Shown here piece by piece: positions 26,369-34,816 of a stretch of DNA of 57,869 nt (its first letter is position 1; every line of letters starts with the position of its first letter). A program made the translations under genes and the position numbers. The stretch spans positions 1-57,869 of the forward strand of contig CAJMQE010000013.1 of assembly GCA_905215405.1 (NCBI GenBank), written 5' to 3'. The stretch comes from an uncultured bacterium (lineage in GTDB: Bacteria > Bacillota > Clostridia > Lachnospirales > Lachnospiraceae). The notes under the pieces were generated by a model. It was not told where the DNA came from. It worked only from the letters and a program-made list of their open reading frames with translations, and made no database searches.

Positions 26369-27373
26369 TTATTTTAATGCATCTGATAATGTCGTTAAAG
26401 CATCAAACACAGCTGGTCCATAATCCATAAATTCATCATAGCCTATTGTTATAATCTTCTTGTTCTTAATTGCAGGAACATCTGCCAGAGATTCCTGATT
26501 ATAGAGATCTTCTACTGCTGTAGCATCATTCTTAGCATTTCGATCACTTGTAACATAGACAATTACTTCGGGATCCATCGTTATTAAATTCTCCAAGGAA
26601 AGTCCGGATGTGCCTGTTGCCTTATTTGTATAGCCCAATGTATTCAGCATCTGTTCCTGCAGTGCTGATTTATATGCACCAAATGTATTTCCATCATATG
26701 CACACATAACCAATGCATTTTTTAGTTCTGCGGTAGTGGATGTCTCTGCTACTACTTTGTCTAATTTTTCCTGAAGTTCATCAGCATATGCATTTGCCTT
26801 ATCCTGTACGTTAAAAATAACACCAAGATTTTTCACATCTTCAATAACACTTGAAAGACTTACAGTAGACGCCGAAATACTTGCTCCCTGTGCATATACA
26901 TTTATTTCATTTTCATTCCATGATAAATAAGTTCCTAATGAATTTTCAGAGAACATTGCTGCTCTTCCAACTATAATATCTGGCGTTGCTGATAACACTA
27001 CTTCTTTTGATATAGACTTTTTATCACCTAATTTTGTAATTTGCTCAATTGATGATTGATAGGATGATGTAACCTCATTATCTGGTGTCATCATACCAAC
27101 GATTTTATCCTGTAGACCAAGTTCGATCAATGTCTCTGTCGCAGATAAATTATTTGTTACAATTCTTTCAGGTGCTTTTTCAAATGTCTGTGTGATCTGA
27201 TCGCCATTTGCATCATATGTATTTATTGTCACTGGATATTGTGTCTCACTGGCCACTGAAGCCACTATTGTACTGCTCTCTGTTTTTGTGCTTGTGCTTC
27301 CACATGCATAAAGTGATGTTGCACATACCATTGTTAATGCAATTGTCATTACTTTTTTTACTGTTCTTTTCAT
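26369..27373 (-). CDS. Iron-siderophore ABC transporter substrate-binding lipoprotein
   Basis: 334 aa. The signal peptide ends in the lipobox SLYAC (Cys at about residue 24), so it is lipid-anchored on the outer face. The TroA/FepB-type fold is shown by RIVTNNLSATETLIELGLQDKIVGM and by VLSATPDIIVGRAAMF, ENLITMDPEVIVYVTS. AAAGGAG stands 7 nt before the ATG. It captures ferri-siderophore and hands it to the permease. Downstream is the esterase; upstream are the ATPase and permease. Confidence 0.92.
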   Translation of the reverse strand: MKRTVKKVMTIALTMVCATSLYACGSTSTKTESSTIVASVASETQYPVTINTYDANGDQITQTFEKAPERIVTNNLSATETLIELGLQDKIVGMMTPDNEVTSSYQSSIEQITKLGDKKSISKEVVLSATPDIIVGRAAMFSENSLGTYLSWNENEINVYAQGASISASTVSLSSVIEDVKNLGVIFNVQDKANAYADELQEKLDKVVAETSTTAELKNALVMCAYDGNTFGAYKSALQEQMLNTLGYTNKATGTSGLSLENLITMDPEVIVYVTSDRNAKNDATAVEDLYNQESLADVPAIKNKKIITIGYDEFMDYGPAVFDALTTLSDALK

Positions 27374-27437
27374 TGTATTTCTCCTTTGATGTATCATTAT
27401 TTTTTTTCATAATTTAGTATTGTATCTCTATATTTTT

Positions 27438-28193
27438 CTACATATATTGAATTAATATCTGATTTAAATCACTTGAAATCACTTTGCAGTCAACATCGTA
27501 GATTTCCTTCATCGTTTGTGGTGTTATAACCTCTGCTGGCTTTCCAGCAAATCGAATATTTCCATCCTTCATCATATAAATGTAGTCTGAATACTTGCAG
27601 GCGAGCTGAATATCGTGGAGGACCGCCATTACATTAATATTCAGGTCTTTTACTATTTTTAATATTTCCAACTGGTATTTGATATCCAGGTGATTCGTTG
27701 GCTCATCCAATAATAGAAGAGACGGTTGCTGTGCAATTGCCCTTGCCAGAACGACTCTTTGTTTTTCTCCCCCGGATAATGATGAATACATTTGATCTTT
27801 CCTGTCTAACATACCGACCTGTTTCAGCGCCTCATACACGATTTCATAATCTCTTGGATGCTCCTGCTCCATCATTTTAAGATGCGGTGTACGTCCAAGC
27901 ATTACAACATCTAACACATTACAGTCAAAATTCATATTATTGAACTGCGCAACTACAGCCATCTGCTTCGCATTTTCCCTAACACTTATTTCCTTTTGCA
28001 GTTTCCCATCCAGATAGATCAGCCCCTTATCCGGTTGCAGAATTCGATAAATCGTTTTTAAAAATGTTGATTTTCCGCAGCCATTTGGTCCAAGAATTGT
28101 ATGGAATTCATGATTATTCAGATCAATGCTAATTCCATTCAGTATTCTTTTTTTGCTTATACTTAGCTGTACATCTTCTGTTCTAAGATTCAT
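27438..28193 (-). CDS. Iron-siderophore ABC transporter ATP-binding protein
   Basis: 251 aa. Walker A is GPNGCGKST, the signature is LSGGEKQRVVLARAIAQQ, and Walker B is LLLLDEPTNHLD followed by the H-loop VLHDIQLACKY. FecE/FepC family. ATG 28193 has GGAAAGGA 6 nt upstream; the TTG at 28199 is less likely. It starts 2 bp after the permease stop, so the two are translationally coupled. Confidence 0.95.
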   Translation of the reverse strand: MNLRTEDVQLSISKKRILNGISIDLNNHEFHTILGPNGCGKSTFLKTIYRILQPDKGLIYLDGKLQKEISVRENAKQMAVVAQFNNMNFDCNVLDVVMLGRTPHLKMMEQEHPRDYEIVYEALKQVGMLDRKDQMYSSLSGGEKQRVVLARAIAQQPSLLLLDEPTNHLDIKYQLEILKIVKDLNINVMAVLHDIQLACKYSDYIYMMKDGNIRFAGKPAEVITPQTMKEIYDVDCKVISSDLNQILIQYM

Positions 28194-28195
28194 GA

Positions 28196-29242
28196 TCAAT
28201 CCTTTCCATAATTCCTTTTTGCAACAATGTATATAAAAAGTGGTGCTCCTACGAGTGCAGTGAAAATACCAATTGGCAGTTCTGCATTCTTTATTAAAAT
28301 TCTGGCTAATACATCTGCCCAGATCAGAAAAAGTGCACCTAATAGTGTAACCATCAATAACAATCTTTTATGGTTCGTTCCAACAATCGCCCGAGAAATA
28401 TGGGGAATAATCAGACCAACAAAACCTATGATTCCACATCCTGATACAAGCACTCCTGTAAGTACTGCAATTACGACCATATAAACTTTTCGATACCTAT
28501 TCAAGTTAATACCTAATGTCACTGCTGCCTCATCTCCCAACATCATTGTGTTCAAAATACGATATTGTGTCATAAAAAATATACAAGCAGCCAGCACTAC
28601 AATAAATGGTAATCCCAACATGCTCCAGCTTGCATTTGCAAGCGATCCCATTGTCCAGAATTTTATAGTCATAACACTATCTGCATTTGCGCCGACCGAA
28701 ATAACGAAATTAGAAAATGCAGAGAATAACGCATTTACTACTGTTCCAGCAAGAATTAATTTTGTTGTCGTCATCTTCCCCTGTCTTGCTGCAATTACCA
28801 GAACCATAACCGTCGCTAACAATGCGCCCATAAATGCCCCAACTGAGACAAATGAACTAAGCTGTAAAACGATCAATAATGTTGCTCCAAATGTTGCTCC
28901 AGATGAAACGCCTAAAATATAAGGTTCTGATATCGGATTATTAACAGTTGCCTGCATTACACATCCACAAAGTGCAAGTCCTGCACCAGCGACCATCCCC
29001 AGCAGAACACGTGGCATTCGCATATTCCAGATAATAGCTGTCATTGATTTAGGCATATCTACATAAAGCTTCTCGTTATGAAGAATTTTACCAAAAATAA
29101 CCTTGTATGTATCGATAAAAGATATTTTGACTGCCCCTAATGATACTGCCATAATCAGCGACACAATCAGCACGATCACCATTGTAGATACCAAAAAAGC
29201 ATAGTATGTACCTGAATTTTTTAGTTTCTTAAATTCATTCAC
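28196..29242 (-). CDS. Iron-siderophore ABC transporter permease (FecCD family)
   Basis: 348 aa with about ten membrane helices. Family motifs include RMPRVLLGMVAGAGLALCGCVMQATVNNPISEPYILGVSSGA, and CGIIGFVGLIIPHISRAIVGTNHK, the ATPase-coupling region. A single FecCD protein implies a homodimeric channel. It begins at GTG 29242. First gene of the permease-ATPase-binding protein-esterase operon; a perfect inverted repeat (29280-29297) lies in its promoter region. Confidence 0.95.
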   Translation of the reverse strand: MNEFKKLKNSGTYYAFLVSTMVIVLIVSLIMAVSLGAVKISFIDTYKVIFGKILHNEKLYVDMPKSMTAIIWNMRMPRVLLGMVAGAGLALCGCVMQATVNNPISEPYILGVSSGATFGATLLIVLQLSSFVSVGAFMGALLATVMVLVIAARQGKMTTTKLILAGTVVNALFSAFSNFVISVGANADSVMTIKFWTMGSLANASWSMLGLPFIVVLAACIFFMTQYRILNTMMLGDEAAVTLGINLNRYRKVYMVVIAVLTGVLVSGCGIIGFVGLIIPHISRAIVGTNHKRLLLMVTLLGALFLIWADVLARILIKNAELPIGIFTALVGAPLFIYIVAKRNYGKD

Positions 29243-29279
29243 TTATTCATTATCCTTGCCTTTCTACATTACTTACTTT

Positions 29280-29297
29280 GGTTAGTAATAACTAACC
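29280..29297. promoter_or_regulatory. Operator-like palindrome of iron transport operon
   Basis: GGTTAGT-AATA-ACTAACC, centred 46 bp upstream of the permease start and just downstream of a TATACT -10 on the minus strand. It shares the GTTAG-N6-CTAAC core with the AraC promoter. An iron-sensing DtxR/IdeR- or Fur-type repressor is inferred. Confidence 0.6.
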
Positions 29298-29321
29298 TTT
29301 AACCAGTATATCATTCTTTAT

Positions 29322-29366
29322 TTAATAAATACATGGACTATTATTAAATATATGGACTATTATTAA
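29322..29366. repeat. 20-bp direct repeat
   Basis: Two near-identical copies of AATACATGGACTATTATTAA side by side in the divergent promoter gap 29243-29571. Confidence 0.6.
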
Positions 29367-29456
29367 AACATTTATTGATACTCTAAAGAATCATTCACAT
29401 TCTTAACAAGCTTGCATATCGATTCCAAGCTGTGCAACATCTATACTATTTCATAA

Positions 29457-29484
29457 TTGCTTTCTTTGAATTAAGTGCTATAAT
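29457..29484 (+). promoter_or_regulatory. Promoter of ArsR-MATE operon
   Basis: TTGCTT-16 bp-TATAAT. It is followed directly by ATTAAGAT ... ATCTTAAT (29483-29516) enclosing the palindrome CTTAATTAAG (29495-29504), a likely autorepression site for the ArsR-type regulator. Confidence 0.5.
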
Positions 29485-29571
29485 TAAGATATCGCTTAAT
29501 TAAGTTTCATCTTAATCAAGCATATAAAAAGTAGTCTTATCAAAAAAGATTACATATTTACGGAGGAATTA

Positions 29572-29943
29572 ATGGATACACAAAAGGAACTACAAATATT
29601 ACACTTCATAACAGACCCAACAACTTTTCGTATAATTAAACTTCTTGAAGAACACTCCTACTGTATAAAAGCATTAGCCAGGAAACTACAAGTCAGTGAT
29701 TCTGCAGTATCTCAGCGAATGAAATTATTAAAAGATAATCAGATTGTATGTGGAACGAAAATAGGCTATCAGATGCATTATCACTTGGAACTAGAAAAAA
29801 TTCAACATGCACTAAAATATTTAGATACCTTTTTCTCTAACTACGAGGAAAAAACTTCAGATATGAATTGTATCTGTGAATACATTAAGGACTGCAAGCA
29901 AAGAGATGCAATACTCCTGAAGGAGCAAGGCTATGAACAATGA
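29572..29943 (+). CDS. ArsR family winged-helix regulator
   Basis: 123 aa. The winged helix-turn-helix is at about 10-70 (FRIIKLLEEHSYCIKALARKLQVSDSAVSQRMKLLKDNQIVCGTKIG). The C-terminal part has cysteines (MNCICEYIKDCKQRD) that could bind a metal or a thiol-reactive ligand. GGAGG precedes the ATG. The stop overlaps the MATE gene start by 11 bp, so it almost certainly controls that exporter. Two inverted repeats stand between its promoter and start. Confidence 0.88.
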   Translation: MDTQKELQILHFITDPTTFRIIKLLEEHSYCIKALARKLQVSDSAVSQRMKLLKDNQIVCGTKIGYQMHYHLELEKIQHALKYLDTFFSNYEEKTSDMNCICEYIKDCKQRDAILLKEQGYEQ

Positions 29944-31270
29944 TTATCTTATCAACAAGAAACCTTTTTATGCACTTCTCATTTTTTCTTTTCCTATAAT
30001 TATTGGTAATCTCTTCCAACAACTGTATACAATTGTTGATTCTGCTATTGTCGGACGATTTGTTGGAGAAACTGCTCTTGCCGCTGTAGGTGCATCCTAT
30101 GCCCTTACTAATATATTTGTTTGTGTCGCCGTCGGCGGAAGTGTAGGCGCTTCAGTCATCGTAAGCCATCACTTTGGTGCAAAGGAATATAACAAAATGA
30201 AACTGGCCATTTATACCGCTATGATCATTTTCGGAATACTTAGTATCCTATTAGCTGTATTTGGATTCTTTTTCAGTGCAGCGATCCTACGATTTTTAGG
30301 AACTCCAGAATCTGCATTTACTATGGCCGTACTCTATCTAAAAATATATTTTATTGGTCTCCCTTTCTTATTCATGTATAATGTTATTTCATCAATGTTC
30401 AATGCCCTTGGAAAATCACGTTTTCCTCTCGGATTTTTAATTTTCTCCTCTCTTTTTAACACTATTCTGGATATTCTTTTAGTTAATAAATATCATATGG
30501 GCGTCGCCGGTGTCGCATGGGCAACTGTCATTGCTCAAGGTATTTCTATGCTTTTATCACTTGCTGTATTTCTGAAAATATTACATTCATTATGTAATGA
30601 ACATTCTAGTCTTTTTAATCAAAAAGAGGCTAGCTCCATGATTCGAGTCGCATTACCATCAATTTTGCAGCAATCTACTGTGTCCATCGGAATGATGATG
30701 GTACAATCAGTTGTAAACAGCTTCGGCTCTGAAACGTTAGCTGGTTTTTCTGCGGCAATGCGAATAGAATCGCTTTGTGTTGTACCAATGAGTGGAATTG
30801 GTAACTCTATTTCCTTATATACTGCACAAAATATTGGTGCAAAAAAACGTCAAAGAGTTCTGCAGGGACTCCATGCCGCTATTTCGATCATTGTTGCTTC
30901 CGCTGTGCTTATCTTCGTTATCCTCGAGGCCTATAATCGACAGATCATAATGCTTTTTCTTGGTAACAATGGTAGTAATCTCTCCATTAGCACTGGACGT
31001 AACTATCTTAAATTTATGGGTATTTTCTTTGTACTACTAGGATTAAAAATGGCAATTGATGGGGTATTACGTGGCTGCGGAGATATGAAGGTATTTACTA
31101 TTGCCTCTATGGTCAACCTTTTTATCAGAGTCAGTATTGCTATGATTTTTGCACCAAAATACGGTATTCAAATAGTTTGGTATGCCGTTCCTTGTGGCTG
31201 GTTAGCCAATCTCATTATTTCTGGATTTAGATACAGATATCATATACATAAAGTTGAAGACATATCTTAG
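29933..31270 (+). CDS. MATE family efflux transporter, ArsR-linked
   Basis: 445 aa with 12 membrane helices. It has the same family marks as the other MATE in the window (FPIIIGNLFQQLYTIVDSAIVGRFVGETALAAVGA), but is clearly diverged from it. AAGGAGC stands 6 nt before the ATG. Translationally coupled to the ArsR gene. It lies divergent from the siderophore uptake operon; export of a toxic ligand or of a siderophore-like metabolite is possible but not shown by the sequence. Confidence 0.93.
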   Translation: MNNDYLINKKPFYALLIFSFPIIIGNLFQQLYTIVDSAIVGRFVGETALAAVGASYALTNIFVCVAVGGSVGASVIVSHHFGAKEYNKMKLAIYTAMIIFGILSILLAVFGFFFSAAILRFLGTPESAFTMAVLYLKIYFIGLPFLFMYNVISSMFNALGKSRFPLGFLIFSSLFNTILDILLVNKYHMGVAGVAWATVIAQGISMLLSLAVFLKILHSLCNEHSSLFNQKEASSMIRVALPSILQQSTVSIGMMMVQSVVNSFGSETLAGFSAAMRIESLCVVPMSGIGNSISLYTAQNIGAKKRQRVLQGLHAAISIIVASAVLIFVILEAYNRQIIMLFLGNNGSNLSISTGRNYLKFMGIFFVLLGLKMAIDGVLRGCGDMKVFTIASMVNLFIRVSIAMIFAPKYGIQIVWYAVPCGWLANLIISGFRYRYHIHKVEDIS

Positions 31271-31336
31271 ATTTCTGAAACTTACACTGGAGTTGGAAAT
31301 CTGTTCCTTATAATTTTTAGCTGGAGTATTCATTTT

Positions 31337-31630
31337 TCAGTCAATTCCATTATTCACTGTGAATTGAATCATTTGACTGCCATCATACTCCAGTACTCCA
31401 GCTTCCCCTTCTGTATACTTATTATATGTCTGTTCATCAACCAGTAACTCTTTCTTTTTCTCATGTATGCGAAATACGAACACATACCTTTTCTCCTTCT
31501 TCATAAAACTTTCGCTTTTCTCAGCAGCCGCAAAAATTGAATACGTACCACCATAATTCACCATTGAAGCCTCATTTTCTTCTATTATTGACTTTGATTC
31601 CAAAACTGCATTTACTTTTTTTCTGAACAT
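31337..31630 (-). CDS. Small protein, DUF2500-like
   Basis: 97 aa with no membrane segment. The C-terminal half (KRYVFVFRIHEKKKELLVDEQTYNKYTEGEAGVLEYDGSQMIQFTV) has the strand pattern of DUF2500-type proteins, in which residues before the final strand read E-G-D/E-x-G. Family assignment is from memory and tentative. Single gene, convergent with the MATE gene. Confidence 0.5.
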   Translation of the reverse strand: MFRKKVNAVLESKSIIEENEASMVNYGGTYSIFAAAEKSESFMKKEKRYVFVFRIHEKKKELLVDEQTYNKYTEGEAGVLEYDGSQMIQFTVNNGID

Positions 31631-31757
31631 ATTTTATTCCCCCTGATGTAAAATTTAATCTTTTCTTATTCTGACATAAATATCACTCTATTTTTTTTAA
31701 TTTAATGATATAATATGGATAAAAATATTAAAAAAATACGATGTTCGAGGAAATATA

Positions 31758-32597
31758 ATGCCAAGACCTATGAAATTTGAAGATGAATTTGAAATTTATA
31801 GAAAAAAATATCCACGTAATTCATATATGCCTGCTATGATGGCAGTTAAGGACCATTACGTAATTGGGTACACGATTAGTGGTGATCGAAAAATCATTAC
31901 CCCAAATGACGAGTTTGAAATGCATCCAGGCTATGTCGGAACATCTCCTTTAAATATGTATCATCAAACATTTCCATTATCTGAAACAACCTATGAAGGA
32001 ATCTTGATTAAATATTCTCTCACAATCGGTAAAAACATTATGAAAGCCATTGGGTGCTCCAACTTTTATAATTTCTACAATAAACGTACCCATCAATTTC
32101 CAAAAGAATTTCAAGAAACTATATTTCAATGCTTTGTTGATTTATTAAATGATTATGACCACCAAGGCCCTTTCACAAATGCAAAACTACAAAGTAAACT
32201 TACTTTACTTATTATTGATATAATGGAACACGAAATTTCAGATAATAAGACAAGGAAACCTAATACCCGGGATTCCTCACAGATTGATTTAGCAATGCGT
32301 TATATAGAAAATAATTACTCTAATTCCCCATCATTACTTGAAGTATCCAACTACATTGGATACTCACAGAATTATTTTTCTTGCATATTCAAAAAACATG
32401 TTGGCGTATCTTTTGGTACTTATTTAACACATATTCAGTTGGAACATGCTAAAGTCTTACTTTATAAAACGGATTTGTCCATTACAGATATCGCATATAA
32501 AACAGGTTTCAACAGTGATTATTATTTCTGTAGCGTATTTAAGAAAAAATATCTGATAACACCTCTACAATTTAGGAAACAAAAATCTATGCTTTGA
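31758..32597 (+). CDS. AraC family transcriptional regulator
   Basis: 279 aa. A cupin-like N-terminus (YVIGYTISGDRKIITPNDEFEMHPGYVG) is followed by an AraC DNA-binding domain at about 175-275 (PSLLEVSNYIGYSQNYFSCIFKKHVGVSFGTYLTHIQLEHAKVLL, LSITDIAYKTGFNSDYYFCSVFKKKYLITPLQF). GAGG is 9 nt before the ATG. Neighbours give no clear target: it is convergent with the lipoprotein array and divergent from the DUF2500-like gene. Sugar-responsive regulation would be usual for the family. Confidence 0.9.
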   Translation: MPRPMKFEDEFEIYRKKYPRNSYMPAMMAVKDHYVIGYTISGDRKIITPNDEFEMHPGYVGTSPLNMYHQTFPLSETTYEGILIKYSLTIGKNIMKAIGCSNFYNFYNKRTHQFPKEFQETIFQCFVDLLNDYDHQGPFTNAKLQSKLTLLIIDIMEHEISDNKTRKPNTRDSSQIDLAMRYIENNYSNSPSLLEVSNYIGYSQNYFSCIFKKHVGVSFGTYLTHIQLEHAKVLLYKTDLSITDIAYKTGFNSDYYFCSVFKKKYLITPLQFRKQKSML

Positions 32598-32635
32598 GTC
32601 ACATCTGTGCTGCAACCCGTAACAGGTTTGCATTC

Positions 32636-33337
32636 TCACCCTGTTCCAAATTCGGCCTGTAATTGCGATAATACATAATCTTTAGTCAATCTGGAATCAT
32701 CATTATATGAAAACTCCATACTTACTACTTTTTCCCCATATTCTCCATCTGTTGTACTAATGTCTTTCTTTTTAACAACAGAAATAAAACCTGGATCATT
32801 ACAAAAATCAAATTTAGTGCTATAAGAATTATTATACTTGAAAGATAAATCCGTATCCAATTGACAAATGAACTCTGCCAGTTCTTCCAAATCAGTATCT
32901 TTATTTACTAAAATCTCCTGTAATAACATCGATCCCGGATCATCTGGATAGTGAAAAATAATATTTATTTGCTTATCTAGATAATTTTTAACAATACTAT
33001 CATAGTTATGTGTAGAAAAATACTGTTTAGATTTTGCTCTACAGTACGTATCCTCTATACTTTTTTCTCCATTTTCTACATAGCTTTTTACTGTAAATGT
33101 AACGTTATCATAAGAGATTTCATACACATCAGTCACTTCATCTTCCGATGTCTTGCTATTTATTGTGTAGGCATCTTTCCCATAGACTTCATTTAAGTAG
33201 GACGTTACTTCTTTTTGTGTATAATTTTTACTTTCCACGCTACAACCCGTAACTAAAATTCCAAGCAAACACATCAGCATTATACCTGCTAAATATCTCG
33301 TATAGCTTATTGAACTTACATACAATTTACGTTTCAT
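32636..33337 (-). CDS. Lipoprotein of type VII secretion cluster, copy 3
   Basis: 233 aa. The lipobox is ILVTGC (Cys at about 32), preceded by a basic signal peptide (KRKLYV...). The mature part opens with KNYTQKEVTSYLNEVYGKDAYTINSKTSEDE, and the C-terminus is DSRLTKDYVLSQLQAEFGTG. Both ends are nearly identical to the next gene, while the middle differs. Ribosome site TAGGAG. No enzyme motif is seen. By analogy with LXG operons, a membrane-exposed immunity protein is the best guess; function unproven. Confidence 0.8.
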   Translation of the reverse strand: MKRKLYVSSISYTRYLAGIMLMCLLGILVTGCSVESKNYTQKEVTSYLNEVYGKDAYTINSKTSEDEVTDVYEISYDNVTFTVKSYVENGEKSIEDTYCRAKSKQYFSTHNYDSIVKNYLDKQINIIFHYPDDPGSMLLQEILVNKDTDLEELAEFICQLDTDLSFKYNNSYSTKFDFCNDPGFISVVKKKDISTTDGEYGEKVVSMEFSYNDDSRLTKDYVLSQLQAEFGTG

Positions 33338-33391
33338 GTCTACTCCTACTGAGTATTCTTAAATAATATTTACCCCTTCTTAGTTGCATTC

Positions 33392-34093
33392 TCACTCTGT
33401 TCCAAATTCGGCCTGTAATTGCGATAATACATAATCTTTAGTCAATCTTGAATTGTTATCGAATGAAAACTTTAAACTTACCTCTTTTACGCCATATTCT
33501 GCATCTGTGTTATTAATATCTTTCTTTCTGACAATAGAAATAAATCCAGAATTATTACATACATCATAAACTACACTATATGCATTATTATATTCTAATG
33601 ATAAATCTGTATCCAATTGACAAATGCAATCAGCCAGTTCTTCTAAATTTGTATCTTCATTTACAAAGATTACTTGTAATAGCCAAGCCTCTGGCTCATC
33701 AGGACTATAAAATAAAATATGAATATTTTGTTTTAGATATTTTTCAACTATTCCATTATAACCATGCATAGAAAAAAACTGTTGTGATTTTGCTTTACAG
33801 TACGTATCCTCTATACTTTTTTCTCCATTTGAGACATAACTCTTCACTGTAAATATGACATTATCATAAGCGATTTCATAAATATCGGTCTGATCATCTT
33901 CCGATGTCTTGTTATTTATTATGTAGGCATCTTTCCCATAGACTTCATTTAGGTAGGACGTTACTTCTTTTTGTGTATAGTTTTTACTTTCCGTGCTACA
34001 CCCCGTAACTAAAATTCCAAGCAAACACACGAGCATTATAACTGACAAATACCGAATATAATTTATTGAACTTACATACAATTTACGTTTCAT
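33392..34093 (-). CDS. Lipoprotein of type VII secretion cluster, copy 2
   Basis: 233 aa. Lipobox ILVTGC. About 70 percent identical to copy 3 and less so to copy 1. The variable stretch (about residues 100-180) contains the acidic, tyrosine-rich segment LKQNIHILFYSPDEPEAWLL; the corresponding part of copy 3 reads LDKQINIIFHYPDDPGSMLL. The ribosome site (TTAGGAGTAGGC) matches that of copy 3 and of the relic at 24452, so these genes expanded together with their leader. Confidence 0.8.
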   Translation of the reverse strand: MKRKLYVSSINYIRYLSVIMLVCLLGILVTGCSTESKNYTQKEVTSYLNEVYGKDAYIINNKTSEDDQTDIYEIAYDNVIFTVKSYVSNGEKSIEDTYCKAKSQQFFSMHGYNGIVEKYLKQNIHILFYSPDEPEAWLLQVIFVNEDTNLEELADCICQLDTDLSLEYNNAYSVVYDVCNNSGFISIVRKKDINNTDAEYGVKEVSLKFSFDNNSRLTKDYVLSQLQAEFGTE

Positions 34094-34144
34094 GCCTACT
34101 CCTAATGCATTTTTTACTTAATGGCTTACAAATGTTTTTTATTC

Positions 34145-34816
34145 TTACTCTGTTCCAAATTCAGCCTGCAGTTGCTCCAATACATTCTCTTTGGTCAACC
34201 TAGAATCATCATTATAAGAAAATCTCAAACTGACTGTTTTACTATTATATTCAGGATCAGTTGTACTGATATCCTTCTTTTTTATAATAGAAATGAACCC
34301 TGGCGAATTATTAAAGTCATATTTCATGCTATAATCGTAATTATATTGATATGACATATCTGAATCAATCTGACAAATGAAATCTGCAACCTTCTCCAAA
34401 TCAGTACCATCATTTATTAAAATAGCACTTAATACTGTATTCATTGGATCTTCTGGATGATAATATACAATATTCATACTTTCACTAAGATAGTTTTCAA
34501 CTATACTTTCATAATCATTCGTGGAAAAATACTGTTTAGACTTGGATTTACAATACGTATCCTCTACACTTTTTTGACCATTGTCTACATAACTCTTCAC
34601 TGTAAATATGACATCATCGTATGATATCTCATACACATAAGTCTGGTCATCCTCAGATGTCTTGCTATTAATTGTATAGTTATCCTTTCCATAAACTTTA
34701 TTTAAATATGATATCACCTGTTTTTTTGTATAAGTTTTATTACTACTACATGCTGTAAAGCTTATACAATAAATTAGTATAACGAACACTTTGAAAAGTT
34801 TTAATTTATTTTTCAT
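34145..34816 (-). CDS. Lipoprotein of type VII secretion cluster, copy 1
   Basis: 223 aa. Lipobox SFTAC (Cys at about 23). It shares the YTKKQVISYLNKVYGKDNYTINSKTSEDD opening and the LEQLQAEFGTE end with copies 2 and 3, but has a different signal peptide. Its ATG overlaps the stop of the 528-aa gene by 4 nt (ATGA), so it is translationally coupled to the candidate effector. That is the position an immunity gene would hold. Confidence 0.82.
   Translation of the reverse strand: MKNKLKLFKVFVILIYCISFTACSSNKTYTKKQVISYLNKVYGKDNYTINSKTSEDDQTYVYEISYDDVIFTVKSYVDNGQKSVEDTYCKSKSKQYFSTNDYESIVENYLSESMNIVYYHPEDPMNTVLSAILINDGTDLEKVADFICQIDSDMSYQYNYDYSMKYDFNNSPGFISIIKKKDISTTDPEYNSKTVSLRFSYNDDSRLTKENVLEQLQAEFGTE

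Noticed and set aside
32636..34816. The three lipoproteins as ABC transporter binding proteins
   Set aside because: Too short, no binding-protein fold motifs, and no permease or ATPase beside them.
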